From Thermofilum sp. NZ13 (GTDB taxonomy: Archaea > Thermoproteota > Thermoprotei > Thermofilales > Thermofilaceae): DNA of 64,000 nt. The notes under the pieces were generated by a model. The model did no database searches and was not told the DNA's origin. It saw only the letters and a program-made list of their open reading frames with translations. A program made the position numbers and the translations under genes. How positions within the stretch are numbered: the stretch's first letter is position 1; each line of letters starts with the position of its first letter. The DNA lies in assembly GCA_002855745.1 (NCBI GenBank), contig NDWX01000007.1, forward strand, positions 1 to 64,000, read 5' to 3'. This document shows positions 23,982 through 32,707 of this stretch, piece by piece.

Positions 23982-24680
23982 ATGCATCCCATATTAAGTG
24001 AAATATTGAACGCGGTACTACTACTAGCGTGGGTTCTCTTCGTGGTAATCGTCATAGCGCGTGTAACCTACAACTACTTCGCCAAGCGCGAAACCCACAA
24101 GGTCGCGATATACTATGCCAGGAAGGTCATACACATACTGGCCGGCGGCCTTGTGGCCCTCCTGATCGCCTTATACCCCCTCTTCGAGACCCCACTAGTG
24201 CCCTTCGTAATGGGGCTACTCCTAGCTGTTTTCACGTACATTCCCCACAAAACAGGTAAGCTGATGTACTGGTTCCAGGACCCCGACAACATCTACGAGG
24301 TCGACTTCTGCATAATGTGGGCCATATTCATAACGCTCGGCTGGTTCGCGGGGAAGCAGCTCGGCTACAACAGCCCCTTCCTCTTCGGCGCTCTACCGCT
24401 CCTCTTCATGGCTGTAGGCGACGGGGTGACGGGCATCGTGAGGAACGCGCTCTTCAAAAGGAGGGTCAAGCACTGGAGCGGGAACCTAGCGATGTTCATA
24501 GTAAGCGCGGCGATGGCGCTAGCCCTAAACTTCGGCCCCTCGGGCGTCCTATCTGCGCTCGCCGCCAGCTTGGTGGAGCGAGTCGAGTACCTGGGTGGCT
24601 TAAGGCTGGATGATAACACTACGGTTCCGATTGTCTCGTTCACGACACTCTACGTGCTACAGTTAATGGGAATTTTCTAA
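23982..24680 (+). CDS. Integral membrane protein of the dolichol/phytol kinase family
   Basis: 232 residues with about six to seven hydrophobic segments. The conserved cytosolic motifs of CTP-dependent polyprenol kinases are present: ARKVIHILAGG, AVGDGVTGIVRNALFKRR, KHWSGNLAMF and a late LRLDDNTTVPIVS. Related enzymes phosphorylate dolichol, phytol or geranylgeraniol with CTP. In archaea the candidate substrates are dolichol for N-glycosylation or recycled geranylgeraniol for lipid synthesis (inference). It is monocistronic. Confidence 0.8.
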   Translation: MHPILSEILNAVLLLAWVLFVVIVIARVTYNYFAKRETHKVAIYYARKVIHILAGGLVALLIALYPLFETPLVPFVMGLLLAVFTYIPHKTGKLMYWFQDPDNIYEVDFCIMWAIFITLGWFAGKQLGYNSPFLFGALPLLFMAVGDGVTGIVRNALFKRRVKHWSGNLAMFIVSAAMALALNFGPSGVLSALAASLVERVEYLGGLRLDDNTTVPIVSFTTLYVLQLMGIF

Positions 24681-24790
24681 CGCTCCTGCCCGTCGAAGCC
24701 GTGTTTTTCTCGCTTTCCCCATCTTCAAATGCTAGTGAACCCATACCTTAAGTCACTCTGAATAAAAAGTTCGAAAAGTAAACCAAAAGG

Positions 24791-24798
24791 TTTATTAG
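24791..24798 (+). promoter_or_regulatory. TATA box for the peroxiredoxin gene
   Basis: TTTATTAG lies about 30 nt before the expected transcript start. AGGTGA at 24824-24829 is a ribosome-binding site 5 nt before ATG 24835, so this gene, unlike many neighbours, seems to have a short leader. Confidence 0.5.
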
Positions 24799-24834
24799 CG
24801 CCCATTACAGTTTAGGAACGCTAAGGTGAAAAGT

Positions 24835-25494
24835 ATGGCTGAAGGGAGGATACCGCTCCTAGGAGAAAAAATCCCAACGATGGAGATTAAAACCACACAC
24901 GGCGTCTTTAAATTCCCGGACGACTTCAAAGGAAAGTGGGTTGTCCTATTCTCGCACCCCGCCGACTTCACCCCTGTCTGCACGACAGAGTTCGTGGCTT
25001 TCCAGAAGAGGTGGGACGAGTTCCAGAAGCTGAACGTCCAGCTCATCGGGCTGAGCATCGACCAGGTGTTCAGCCACATCAAGTGGGTGGAGTGGATCAG
25101 GGAGAAGCTCGGCGTCGAGATCAAGTTCCCCATAATTGCGGACGACACGGGTGAAATAGCGAAGAAGCTCGGGATGATCCACCCAAGCAAGGGCACGAAC
25201 ACGGTGCGCGCAGTCTTCATCATCGACCCCAACGGCGTCCTGAGGGCAATGCTCTACTACCCGCAGGAGCTCGGAAGGAACATGGACGAGATCCTTAGGA
25301 TGATCAAGGGCCTCCAAACGTCTGACAAGTACGGAGTCGCTATACCCGCGAACTGGCCTAACAACGAGCTAGTAGGTGACCACGTTATCATCAATCCTGC
25401 GGCGGACGAGAAGACAGCGAAGGAGAGGCTCGAGAAGGCTGCTAAAAAGGAGATCGAGTGCTTCGACTGGTGGTTCTGTCACAAAAAAATTTAA
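24835..25494 (+). CDS. Peroxiredoxin, archaeal Prx6 type
   Basis: 219 residues. The peroxidatic cysteine is in [11 protein letters not shown] near residue 47. The C-terminal arm is typical of thermophilic archaeal enzymes and carries two cysteines in ECFDWWFC, the resolving pair. An Arg in the active site (VRAVFIID) is conserved. Known function: reduces hydrogen peroxide and alkyl peroxides with a thioredoxin-type reductant, usually as a decameric ring. ATG 24835 is preferred to GTG 24826 because AGGTGA ends 5 nt before it. Confidence 0.93.
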   Translation: MAEGRIPLLGEKIPTMEIKTTHGVFKFPDDFKGKWVVLFSHPADFTPVCTTEFVAFQKRWDEFQKLNVQLIGLSIDQVFSHIKWVEWIREKLGVEIKFPIIADDTGEIAKKLGMIHPSKGTNTVRAVFIIDPNGVLRAMLYYPQELGRNMDEILRMIKGLQTSDKYGVAIPANWPNNELVGDHVIINPAADEKTAKERLEKAAKKEIECFDWWFCHKKI

Positions 25495-25505
25495 AAATTA
25501 AATCC

Positions 25506-25522
25506 TGAATTTTTTTATTTTT
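25506..25522 (+). terminator. T-rich transcription terminator after the peroxiredoxin gene
   Basis: A run of T residues broken only by single A residues (TTTTTTTATTTTTA) begins about 15 bp after the stop, the usual form of an archaeal intrinsic terminator. Confidence 0.55.
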
Positions 25523-25559
25523 ACGTAACGTTTTTGCTTTCATAATTATCTACAGGAGG

Positions 25560-25568
25560 GTTATATAC
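25560..25568 (+). promoter_or_regulatory. TATA box for the nurA-herA-mre11-rad50 operon
   Basis: GTTATATAC is centred about 25 nt before the GTG at 25589; this fixes the GTG as a leaderless start. Confidence 0.62.
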
Positions 25569-25588
25569 CCGTAAAGCTAGCTGTTACT

Positions 25589-26914
25589 GTGCCTGAGTTT
25601 CTAGACCTGTTGCTTGATGAGGTTAAGCGCAACCGGGAAGAGCTGGCAAAGATTGCGGGAGGCTCCAGCACCACAGCGGAGTGGTACAGGGAGCTTGTCC
25701 AGAGGAAGTGGAACCGCTTCCCCGAGCGAGACCTGGAGAGCCGGGCTGTTTACGCCGTCGATAGCAGTAGCGGCACGGTGGAGTTGGCTGGTGGAGGGGT
25801 TCTTGTCGTGGCGCGCTCGATAGCCCTCGGAATAGGAGGGTTGCAGAAGAGGCGCTTGCGCCTGGAGGCTTTCTACCCTAAGGATCTGAGAGACTACGAG
25901 GACTACTTGCGGCTTCTGCGCGAGCACCTTGAGCACGAGGTGGCGCTTGACGCCCTCGAGACGGATCCTGAGTTCATACTCGTGGACGGCTCGCTGTATG
26001 GCAGGATGATACACGTGCTGAAGGAGGTTGAAATACAGGATAGGGAGGACTTCATGTTCGACTACGTTGAAGCCTACAGCGACTTCCTCAGCGCTGCTCT
26101 CAGGAAGGGCGCGGTTGTCGTGGGCGTCAGCAAGGATTCGAGGTCGACTCTTTTCAAGGAAGAGGTTCTCAAGGAGCAGGTTTTGCGCATTGCCCGTGAG
26201 CACGGTCTTGACACTCAAGACATCCTCAAGCTGTGGTCTGGGCTTAGGCGGAGGCCCCGCGAGATAGTAGAGGAGGTGAGAAGGAAGACCAGCTCCGGAG
26301 TGTATCCCGCAGAGCTCTACAAGTTTTTCGAGGAGGCCAGGTCCCCTGTCCCCGACTCGAAGATCCTGTACCACCTGAACCTGGGGAGTGGGTACACGAT
26401 GCCCCTCCTCCTCAAGCTGTCAAGGGTCCTGGCAGGCCAGCTTGACCTCGTGCTCGACGACGGCTCGGTTGACCATGTGGAGAGGCTGTCGAGGGTCTTC
26501 CAGAAGACGCGTGGCAGGATTGGCTCTAGGTTTGAGGATAGGGCTAGGGATCTCATCTCGAGGCTTCGAAACTACCCCCCTGTTGCCATGTTTTACGTAG
26601 TATTCGAGAGCGGGGAGGACCCTGTGCGCGTGGATGTCGTGGCGCGAGACATTAGCGCACTTAGCGGGGCTAACGGGCTTCAGGGAGATGCGGGCCGCTT
26701 CATGGATGATAAGCCTGAGAGCCTGCTGAGAGTCATCGCCCTGCTGAGGGGGATGTACGCGGGGATCAGGGGCTACAATGTTCTTCTGCTTGAGGCTGAC
26801 CGGAGGGTTAAAATCTCAGACTCCACACTTGAGACTTACCGTGGGGTTCTGATGCGGGAGCTCGGCTTGTTCTTCCTCTTGTCGAGGGGTGAGAGGCGTG
26901 TACACTACCCTTGA
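25589..26914 (+). CDS. nurA: NurA 5'-3' nuclease for DNA end resection
   Basis: 441 residues. The two conserved manganese-binding aspartates are Asp58 in VYAVDSSSG and Asp133 in FILVDGSLYG; the later QLDLVLDDGSVDH and FYVVFES segments follow NurA order. NurA forms a dimer on the HerA hexamer and degrades the 5' strand at double-strand breaks. It heads the four-gene operon, and herA begins 26 bp inside its 3' end. Archaeal NurA proteins are usually 330-450 residues, so the length is normal. Confidence 0.9.
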   Translation: MPEFLDLLLDEVKRNREELAKIAGGSSTTAEWYRELVQRKWNRFPERDLESRAVYAVDSSSGTVELAGGGVLVVARSIALGIGGLQKRRLRLEAFYPKDLRDYEDYLRLLREHLEHEVALDALETDPEFILVDGSLYGRMIHVLKEVEIQDREDFMFDYVEAYSDFLSAALRKGAVVVGVSKDSRSTLFKEEVLKEQVLRIAREHGLDTQDILKLWSGLRRRPREIVEEVRRKTSSGVYPAELYKFFEEARSPVPDSKILYHLNLGSGYTMPLLLKLSRVLAGQLDLVLDDGSVDHVERLSRVFQKTRGRIGSRFEDRARDLISRLRNYPPVAMFYVVFESGEDPVRVDVVARDISALSGANGLQGDAGRFMDDKPESLLRVIALLRGMYAGIRGYNVLLLEADRRVKISDSTLETYRGVLMRELGLFFLLSRGERRVHYP

Positions 26915-28511
26915 ACCGATCGGGAGGATCGTCGAGGAGGCTACACCGGAGAGCTTCGTGTTCGTCACGACCAAGGAAGGGCACCCGCAGAAGTTCGAGT
27001 ACGTCGTGGTGAAGTCTAAGGAGATGTTCGGAGGCCGGTTGCAGGAGGTCAGCGTTCTGGCTCAAGTAGTCGGAGTAGTGTCGAGGAGCAGTGCCTTCAC
27101 GTCGAAGCTGGACCTAGCGACGCTCGAGCGAGTGTACAGCGCAGGGGTGGATGACTCGAACATACTGTGCATGGCTAGAACGCTGGGCTTCCTAGCCGAG
27201 GAGAACGGCAGGAAAGTTGTGCTGATGCCGAGGCGCGCTCTATTCCCGGGCAACCCGGTTTACCTGGCGCCGGACGAGCTCGTGAGGGACTTCTTCTCGT
27301 ATGACCCTGACGAAGGGTTGCACATCGGGAGTCTCGTCTCAAGACCGTCTGTGCCCGTTTACCTGAGCCTCAACGGCTTCAGGCGGCACGTAGCGGTCAT
27401 AGCTCAGACCGGCGCAGGAAAGTCGTACACAGTCGGCGTCATCCTCGAAGAACTCCTGAGGCTGGGGGGCACAGCGGTGGTGATCGACCCGCACGCGGAC
27501 TACGTTTTCCTAAGCCGCACGAGGGACATGAGGAGGCACGAGTTTTCAAACAGGATCCAGATCTTCAGAAACCCCAACAGCACGGGGAGGTACTCCCCGG
27601 ATCAGCTGGACAACGTTCACGAGCTCATCTTCAAGCTCTCGGAACTGGACGGCGACGAGGTGGCGGCCATAGCGGGCATACCCGAGAGCTGGGCGAACGT
27701 GAGGAGCGCTATAAGAGAGGCGGTGAGGGCGCTCAGGGAGGAGAAGAAAAACGCGTACGGGGTCAACGACCTCCTCGCAAAGCTCGACGAGATGGCGAGG
27801 TCCTCGGAGAAGAAGAAGAGGGAGGCGGCGAGCAGAGCGTACAACCACCTGCGCAGTCTTGTCAAACTCCGCGTGTTCGGGGACAGAACGACGCCGCTAA
27901 AGGACGAGATTCTGAGACCCGGCCACGTCTCTATTCTCGATCTTTCAGGCTTGAACGACGCGAGCCAGGACTACATCGTAAGCAGGGTTCTGGAGGGACT
28001 GTTTAACCTGAGGGCTACCGGCCAGTTCCCGTACCCTGTATTCGTGGTGATTGAGGAGGCGCATAGGTTTGTCCCCAGTAAGGCAGCGAAGAGGAGAACG
28101 ATGTCCGCGGAGATCATTAACACGATCGCCGCCGAGGGGAGGAAGTTCGGCGTCTTCCTAATACTCGTGACGCAGAGGCCCAGCAAGATAGACGCCGACA
28201 CGCTCAGCCAGTGCAACAGCCAGATAATTCTGAGGATAACGAACCCGCTGGACCAGAGAGCTGTAGCGGAGTCGAGCGAGAGGCTGGGGGAGGAGCTCAT
28301 GCGGGACCTGCCGGGGCTCAACGTCGGCGAGGCTGTGATCGTGGGTGAGCTTACTCGTATACCTGTTATCGTCAAGGTGCGCGAGAGGATGACGAGGGAG
28401 GGTGGGGCAGACATAGACCTTGTAGAGGAGTTGCGTAAGACCCGAGAGGACCTGAACCTGACGGCGCCGAGGCTTCCTCCACCTATCCGTGGGGGGTTCG
28501 CGGAGGTGTGA
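26889..28511 (+). CDS. herA: HerA bipolar DNA helicase/translocase ATPase
   Basis: 540 residues. An N-terminal beta-barrel (HAS) domain (IGRIVEEATPESFVFVT, about 5-100) is followed by the RecA-like FtsK/HerA domain: Walker A IAQTGAGKSYTVGVI near 173-180, Walker B VFVVIEEAHRF, and the LVTQRPSKIDADTLSQCNSQIILRI region typical of HerA, cited here only in part. An alternative GTG at 26898 lies three codons in. HerA hexamers thread DNA and power NurA. The stop overlaps the mre11 start region. Confidence 0.93.
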   Translation: MRGVYTTLEPIGRIVEEATPESFVFVTTKEGHPQKFEYVVVKSKEMFGGRLQEVSVLAQVVGVVSRSSAFTSKLDLATLERVYSAGVDDSNILCMARTLGFLAEENGRKVVLMPRRALFPGNPVYLAPDELVRDFFSYDPDEGLHIGSLVSRPSVPVYLSLNGFRRHVAVIAQTGAGKSYTVGVILEELLRLGGTAVVIDPHADYVFLSRTRDMRRHEFSNRIQIFRNPNSTGRYSPDQLDNVHELIFKLSELDGDEVAAIAGIPESWANVRSAIREAVRALREEKKNAYGVNDLLAKLDEMARSSEKKKREAASRAYNHLRSLVKLRVFGDRTTPLKDEILRPGHVSILDLSGLNDASQDYIVSRVLEGLFNLRATGQFPYPVFVVIEEAHRFVPSKAAKRRTMSAEIINTIAAEGRKFGVFLILVTQRPSKIDADTLSQCNSQIILRITNPLDQRAVAESSERLGEELMRDLPGLNVGEAVIVGELTRIPVIVKVRERMTREGGADIDLVEELRKTREDLNLTAPRLPPPIRGGFAEV

Positions 28512-28513
28512 GC

Positions 28514-29677
28514 ATGATAAGAATAGTGCATACGGCCGACAACCACCTAGATCCTAAGATCGGCATCATGGGCCCAAAGGCGCAGGAAAGGAGGCTCGAC
28601 TTCTACAAGTCCTTCTTGCGGGTCGTCGACTTCGCCCTGAGCGTGAAGCCTCACGTTCTCCTGATCACGGGCGACCTTTTCGACTCGGTTAACCCTAGAA
28701 ACCCCATACGCACGCGGGTTCTGCAGGCCTTGAGGAGGCTTAGCGGCGAGGGCATCAGGATTTTCGCGATAGGGGGGAACCACGACATGCCGCGCTCGCA
28801 GGAGGAAGGCATGTCCCCCCTCAGCGAGCTCGAAGCCGCGGGCTACGTGACGTTCTTCTCGGACACCGTCGAGTTCGGAGTGGAGCACCTCAGCGTCGAG
28901 GGCTTCGACGTTGCCGTGGCGGGCATATCTTACGATCACACTATCGAAGCGACGGAGAACCCCCTCCGCTACCGCAACCTCAGGATTCCTGTCGAGGGAG
29001 ACGTTAACATAGCCATGCTGCACTACAACTTCGCGGGCTTTAAGATACCGAAAAGCTGGTCTGCCCCGACTATAGCACCCGAGGATGTGCCCGAGGGGCT
29101 CCACTACCTAGCTCTGGGCCACATACACGCCCACTTCTACACAACAGTTAGAAACGCCTTCGTCGTCTACCCCGGGAGCACCGAAAGGAGGAGCTTCAAC
29201 GAGGAGGCCGACGAGAAGAAGGGCTTCGTATACGCGGAGCTCAACCCTAGGTCAGGGGCATCGCTGAGCTTCGAAGAGGTCCCCACGCGCAGGATGAAAA
29301 CAGTCTACGTCGAGCTCGAAGAGAGCGTTGAGAACCCCGTCGCGCGCGTGGTCAGCTCGACCCCTCCACCCGACCCGCAGATGATCATCCGGATTGTGGT
29401 TTCGGGTAGAATCCCCCTCGAGAAACTCTCGAGGTACAGTAGGGCGGAGATACTGAAGAGGCTTGAAGACCGCTTTTTCCTGGTCACGATCGACGACTCA
29501 GACCTGAAGTGCATCATTAAAGAGGTGCGCGTGTCCCTCGACGCAACGTCTCCAATAGAATCCTTCAGGCGCTACATGGAGGAGGCCATTAAGCAGTCCT
29601 CGGGTTACGAGGCGGAGATTGTGAAGAAGGCCCTCAGCAGGGGGTTGGAGGTCCTGCAGGAGGTGGGAGCGTGGTAG
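28514..29677 (+). CDS. mre11: Mre11 nuclease
   Basis: 387 residues from ATG 28514; the GTG at 28508 overlaps the herA stop and would add two residues. Metallophosphoesterase motifs are complete: HTADNHLD, ITGDLFDSVNP, IGGNHDM, ALGHIHAH. The C-terminal 150 residues include the capping and Rad50-binding region. Mre11 cuts near protein-blocked or hairpin ends together with Rad50, opening DNA to HerA-NurA. The gene overlaps rad50 by 7 bp. Confidence 0.93.
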   Translation: MIRIVHTADNHLDPKIGIMGPKAQERRLDFYKSFLRVVDFALSVKPHVLLITGDLFDSVNPRNPIRTRVLQALRRLSGEGIRIFAIGGNHDMPRSQEEGMSPLSELEAAGYVTFFSDTVEFGVEHLSVEGFDVAVAGISYDHTIEATENPLRYRNLRIPVEGDVNIAMLHYNFAGFKIPKSWSAPTIAPEDVPEGLHYLALGHIHAHFYTTVRNAFVVYPGSTERRSFNEEADEKKGFVYAELNPRSGASLSFEEVPTRRMKTVYVELEESVENPVARVVSSTPPPDPQMIIRIVVSGRIPLEKLSRYSRAEILKRLEDRFFLVTIDDSDLKCIIKEVRVSLDATSPIESFRRYMEEAIKQSSGYEAEIVKKALSRGLEVLQEVGAW

Positions 29678-32208
29678 TCATCAGGAGCATCAGGGCGGTC
29701 AACTTCAGGAGGCTCAGCATACCCGACCCCCTACCCCTAGACAGGGGATTCATAATTATCAGGGGGCCCAACGAGGCAGGGAAATCCACGCTCATCGAAG
29801 CAATACTCTTCGGGATCTACGGCGACCACCAGGCAATAGGCGCTATCAGGGGCAACCCTCAGAGAGGCTACGCGGAAGTCGTGAACCACAGGTCTCGAAG
29901 AGCGCTGGTCGAGGTCGAGTTCGAGGTTGAGGGAAAGAGGTTCAGGGTGGCTCGCGAGCTCGAAAGGGATGGGGACTCGATCAGGCAGGTGAGCGCCAAG
30001 CTGATCGAGATCACGGGTGGCGGAGAGAGGCTGATCGCGACGGGGGTTAAGGCGGTGAACGAGGAGGTCCAGCGCATTATCCGCGTCTCGTGGCGTGAGA
30101 TGCTGTCGACGAACATCGTGGCACAGAAGGACCTCGAGAGAATAATCGAGATGAACAAGGGTGACCGCGAGAAGATAATCAACCTGATGATGGGGCTTGA
30201 GAGCTACAACAAGGCCATGCAGCGGCTAGACGAGGAGAGGCGCGACAAGGAGAGGAAGAGGGAGGACCTCGCGAGGGCTGTCGAAGAGCTTGAGGGGAAA
30301 ATAAGGGAGCTAGAGGAGCTGAGGAAAAAAGTCTCTGAGTGGAGGGACCTGTTGGAGAAGACTAGGGCTGAGGCTTCGAGGCTACTGGAAAAAGAGAAAA
30401 TCCTCAAAATCGCGAGGAGCTACCTAGAGGATCTTCGCAAATTTATGGAGCGCAGGCAAGAGCTGGAGAGGAAAATCGAAGCGGTCGAGAGAGAGGCGAA
30501 GACCATTCAGGACTATCTGGCGAATTTCGAGAAGAGCCTTAGGGACCAGGAGAACGACCTCAAATACATAGGCGAGCAGAAGCCCTATCTGCAAAGGAAG
30601 GTTAAGGATCTGGATGACGAGATCACTCAGGCTCAAAGCACGCTAGAGCAGCACTCGAAGCTACTGGCTGAGATCAAGAGGTACTACGAGATGCGGGAGG
30701 AGATACTGGCGAGGATAAAGCAGCTCGCCGATCAGATATCCGAGGCTGAGCTCGAGGTCGAGCGACTGGAACTGGCCCGCGCAGAAGTCGAGGATATTAA
30801 AAGGCAGAAAGCGGCGCTGGAGCAGGAGCTGTCCAGGCTCAGCACTCCGGTCTGGTCCAAAGTAGGGGTGGCTGCATCCCTAGTATCCGCTCTGCTCTTC
30901 CTTGCGCTCAGCCCCCTGCTCTCTGTAGTTTCCATTCTAATCGGCGCCGTGCTTGCTCTGAGTGGTTTTCAGCTGAAGGCGAGAAGGCAGCACGTGATCG
31001 CGTCCCAGGCAATGAAGCTGGACTCCGAGATAAGAGCCAAGGAGGCTCTGTCATCCAGCCTGGATCGCGAGAAAAACAGGTTGGAAGAACTCACGAGGGA
31101 GAAGAGCGCTCTCGAGGACAAGGTTAGATTCCTGGAGGCTTCGATATCCGAAATTGCCTCGAAGTCTGGCTTAGAGGAGTTGAAATCACCATCAGACGTA
31201 GTTGACGTCGTCGAAGGAGAGGTTGAGCGCCTGAAGGCCCAGGTTGAGGAGCTAAGGCAAAGCAAGTCGAGGCTCGAAGCAGAGATCATGGCTCTGGAGA
31301 AGAGAGAGCAGGAGCTGAGAAGAAGCATCGAGAGGACGCGGAGCGAGATCAGCTCGCTGAGGCTCAGGCTCAGCCAGCTTGCAGAGGAAAAGGGTAAGGT
31401 TGAGGCTGAGCTAAAAAGCATGTCGCCTCCAGAGCTCCCTGAGGAGTTGTTAGGTCAGCTTAACTACGTCGACAGTGTTTCTAGAAACCCATCCCTTGAA
31501 TCCGTCAATGAGGCTCTGAGGCATGTCGACGAGGAGCTGAGCGACGTCAGCCAGAGGCGGGCAAGACAGGAAGAGACCATCAAGAACCTGACGGAGAGAA
31601 TTAGTGAAGCCGAGGAGAAAATACTCCATCTGGACGAGCTAAAGAAGAACCTTGAAACCACGCGCACCGAGCTACAGAAGGTCGAGGAAGATGTGAAGGT
31701 CGCTCAGAAAGCCATTGAGGCCATGAGGGAGATCTCTAGGAAGAGGCGGGAGGCCTTCGCACCGAGCGTTGAAAACCATATGAGCAATATCATCTCATAC
31801 TTCACGGGAGGCAGGTACCGGGCTGTCCGGCTCGACCCAGAGACCTACGACATAGAAGTCTACGACACCGAGGCTGGAAGGTGGCTTAGGAGAGACGTGT
31901 ACTCAGGCGGCACGAACGACCAGTTCCTCCTCGCCATGAGGATCGCTTTCACGCTAACCCTGCTCCCCGGGGCTAAGGGCTCTTACCCCCGGTTCCTGGT
32001 TCTCGACGAGCCCCTCGGCTCCTCCGACGTCGAGAGAAGGGAGCGGATAATGAGGTACTTCAGCGAGGAGCTCACCAGGTACTTCGACCAGATCTTCCTC
32101 ATAACCCACGTTGACGTAGACGAGCCCCCCAACTCCACTGTGGTGCACGTAGAGGACGGGAGGATAGAGCGCGTGGTAAGAGTAAGCGGAGGCATGGAGG
32201 AAATTTAA
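29671..32208 (+). CDS. rad50: Rad50-like ATPase with an apical membrane hairpin instead of a zinc hook
   Basis: 845 residues from a GTG. Walker A is GPNEAGKST (residues 32-40), the Q-loop lies in NIVAQKD, the signature is YSGGTNDQFLLAMR and Walker B is FLVLDEPLGSSD. Two long coiled coils (about 175-390 and 440-720) flank the centre. The centre, where Rad50 has C-x-x-C, instead holds two hydrophobic segments at about 398-414 and 415-435 (VGVAASLVSALLFLALS; PLLSVVSILIGAVLALSGF), followed by KARRQH. There is no cysteine in the whole protein. Gene order and the ATPase head say Rad50; the apex says membrane attachment or a hydrophobic dimer contact. The final 7-bp overlap with mre11 makes it the last gene of the operon. 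Confidence 0.9.
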   Translation: MVVIRSIRAVNFRRLSIPDPLPLDRGFIIIRGPNEAGKSTLIEAILFGIYGDHQAIGAIRGNPQRGYAEVVNHRSRRALVEVEFEVEGKRFRVARELERDGDSIRQVSAKLIEITGGGERLIATGVKAVNEEVQRIIRVSWREMLSTNIVAQKDLERIIEMNKGDREKIINLMMGLESYNKAMQRLDEERRDKERKREDLARAVEELEGKIRELEELRKKVSEWRDLLEKTRAEASRLLEKEKILKIARSYLEDLRKFMERRQELERKIEAVEREAKTIQDYLANFEKSLRDQENDLKYIGEQKPYLQRKVKDLDDEITQAQSTLEQHSKLLAEIKRYYEMREEILARIKQLADQISEAELEVERLELARAEVEDIKRQKAALEQELSRLSTPVWSKVGVAASLVSALLFLALSPLLSVVSILIGAVLALSGFQLKARRQHVIASQAMKLDSEIRAKEALSSSLDREKNRLEELTREKSALEDKVRFLEASISEIASKSGLEELKSPSDVVDVVEGEVERLKAQVEELRQSKSRLEAEIMALEKREQELRRSIERTRSEISSLRLRLSQLAEEKGKVEAELKSMSPPELPEELLGQLNYVDSVSRNPSLESVNEALRHVDEELSDVSQRRARQEETIKNLTERISEAEEKILHLDELKKNLETTRTELQKVEEDVKVAQKAIEAMREISRKRREAFAPSVENHMSNIISYFTGGRYRAVRLDPETYDIEVYDTEAGRWLRRDVYSGGTNDQFLLAMRIAFTLTLLPGAKGSYPRFLVLDEPLGSSDVERRERIMRYFSEELTRYFDQIFLITHVDVDEPPNSTVVHVEDGRIERVVRVSGGMEEI

Positions 32209-32242
32209 CGCAAATAAACCCCTCTTGGAAGTATTAAACTGT

Positions 32243-32686
32243 ATGAGGGTCGCTGTAGGCTCAGATGACACGTACTATATTGCTCGCTTCGTAGCAGACG
32301 AGCTCGAGAGGAGGGGTTTTGAGGTCATCCGCCTAGGCTCACTGGCAACCGGGAAGCCCTACCCATGGCCCCAAGTGGGCTTGGAGGTCGCCAGGCTGGT
32401 CGCCGAGGGGAAAGTCGACACGGGCGTAGTTATATGCTACACCGGCACGGGGGTCAGCATCGCAGCGAACAAGGTGAGAGGAGTGAGGGCGGCCCTCTGC
32501 TTCGACGCGAAGACCGCCAGGGGGGCTAGGCTCTGGAACGACGCAAACGTCCTCGCCTTAAGCGCCAGGCTCCTCTCAGAGGAGGTCGCCAAGGAGATCC
32601 TTGAGGAGTGGTTCTCCGTGAGGGAGCCGGATCCCTCCGAAAGGGAGAACATCGAGTTCCTTAAGAGAGTTGACGCGGAGAGGTGA
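32243..32686 (+). CDS. RpiB/LacAB family sugar-phosphate isomerase
   Basis: 147 residues. ATG 32243 begins the family N-terminus MRVAVGSDD. The conserved C-x-T-G-x-G core is VICYTGTGVSIAANKVRGVRAAL, then ARLWNDANVLALSARLLS. In RpiB the cysteine equivalent to that in ICYTGTG opens the sugar ring and moves the proton. The usual Asp-His pair near the N-terminus appears here as GSDDTYY, without the histidine, so ribose-5-phosphate may not be the substrate. A TATA-like AAATAAAC near 32212 supports this start. Confidence 0.82.
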   Translation: MRVAVGSDDTYYIARFVADELERRGFEVIRLGSLATGKPYPWPQVGLEVARLVAEGKVDTGVVICYTGTGVSIAANKVRGVRAALCFDAKTARGARLWNDANVLALSARLLSEEVAKEILEEWFSVREPDPSERENIEFLKRVDAER

Positions 32687-32707
32687 GGGCCTCTGGCCAA
32701 GGGCTTC

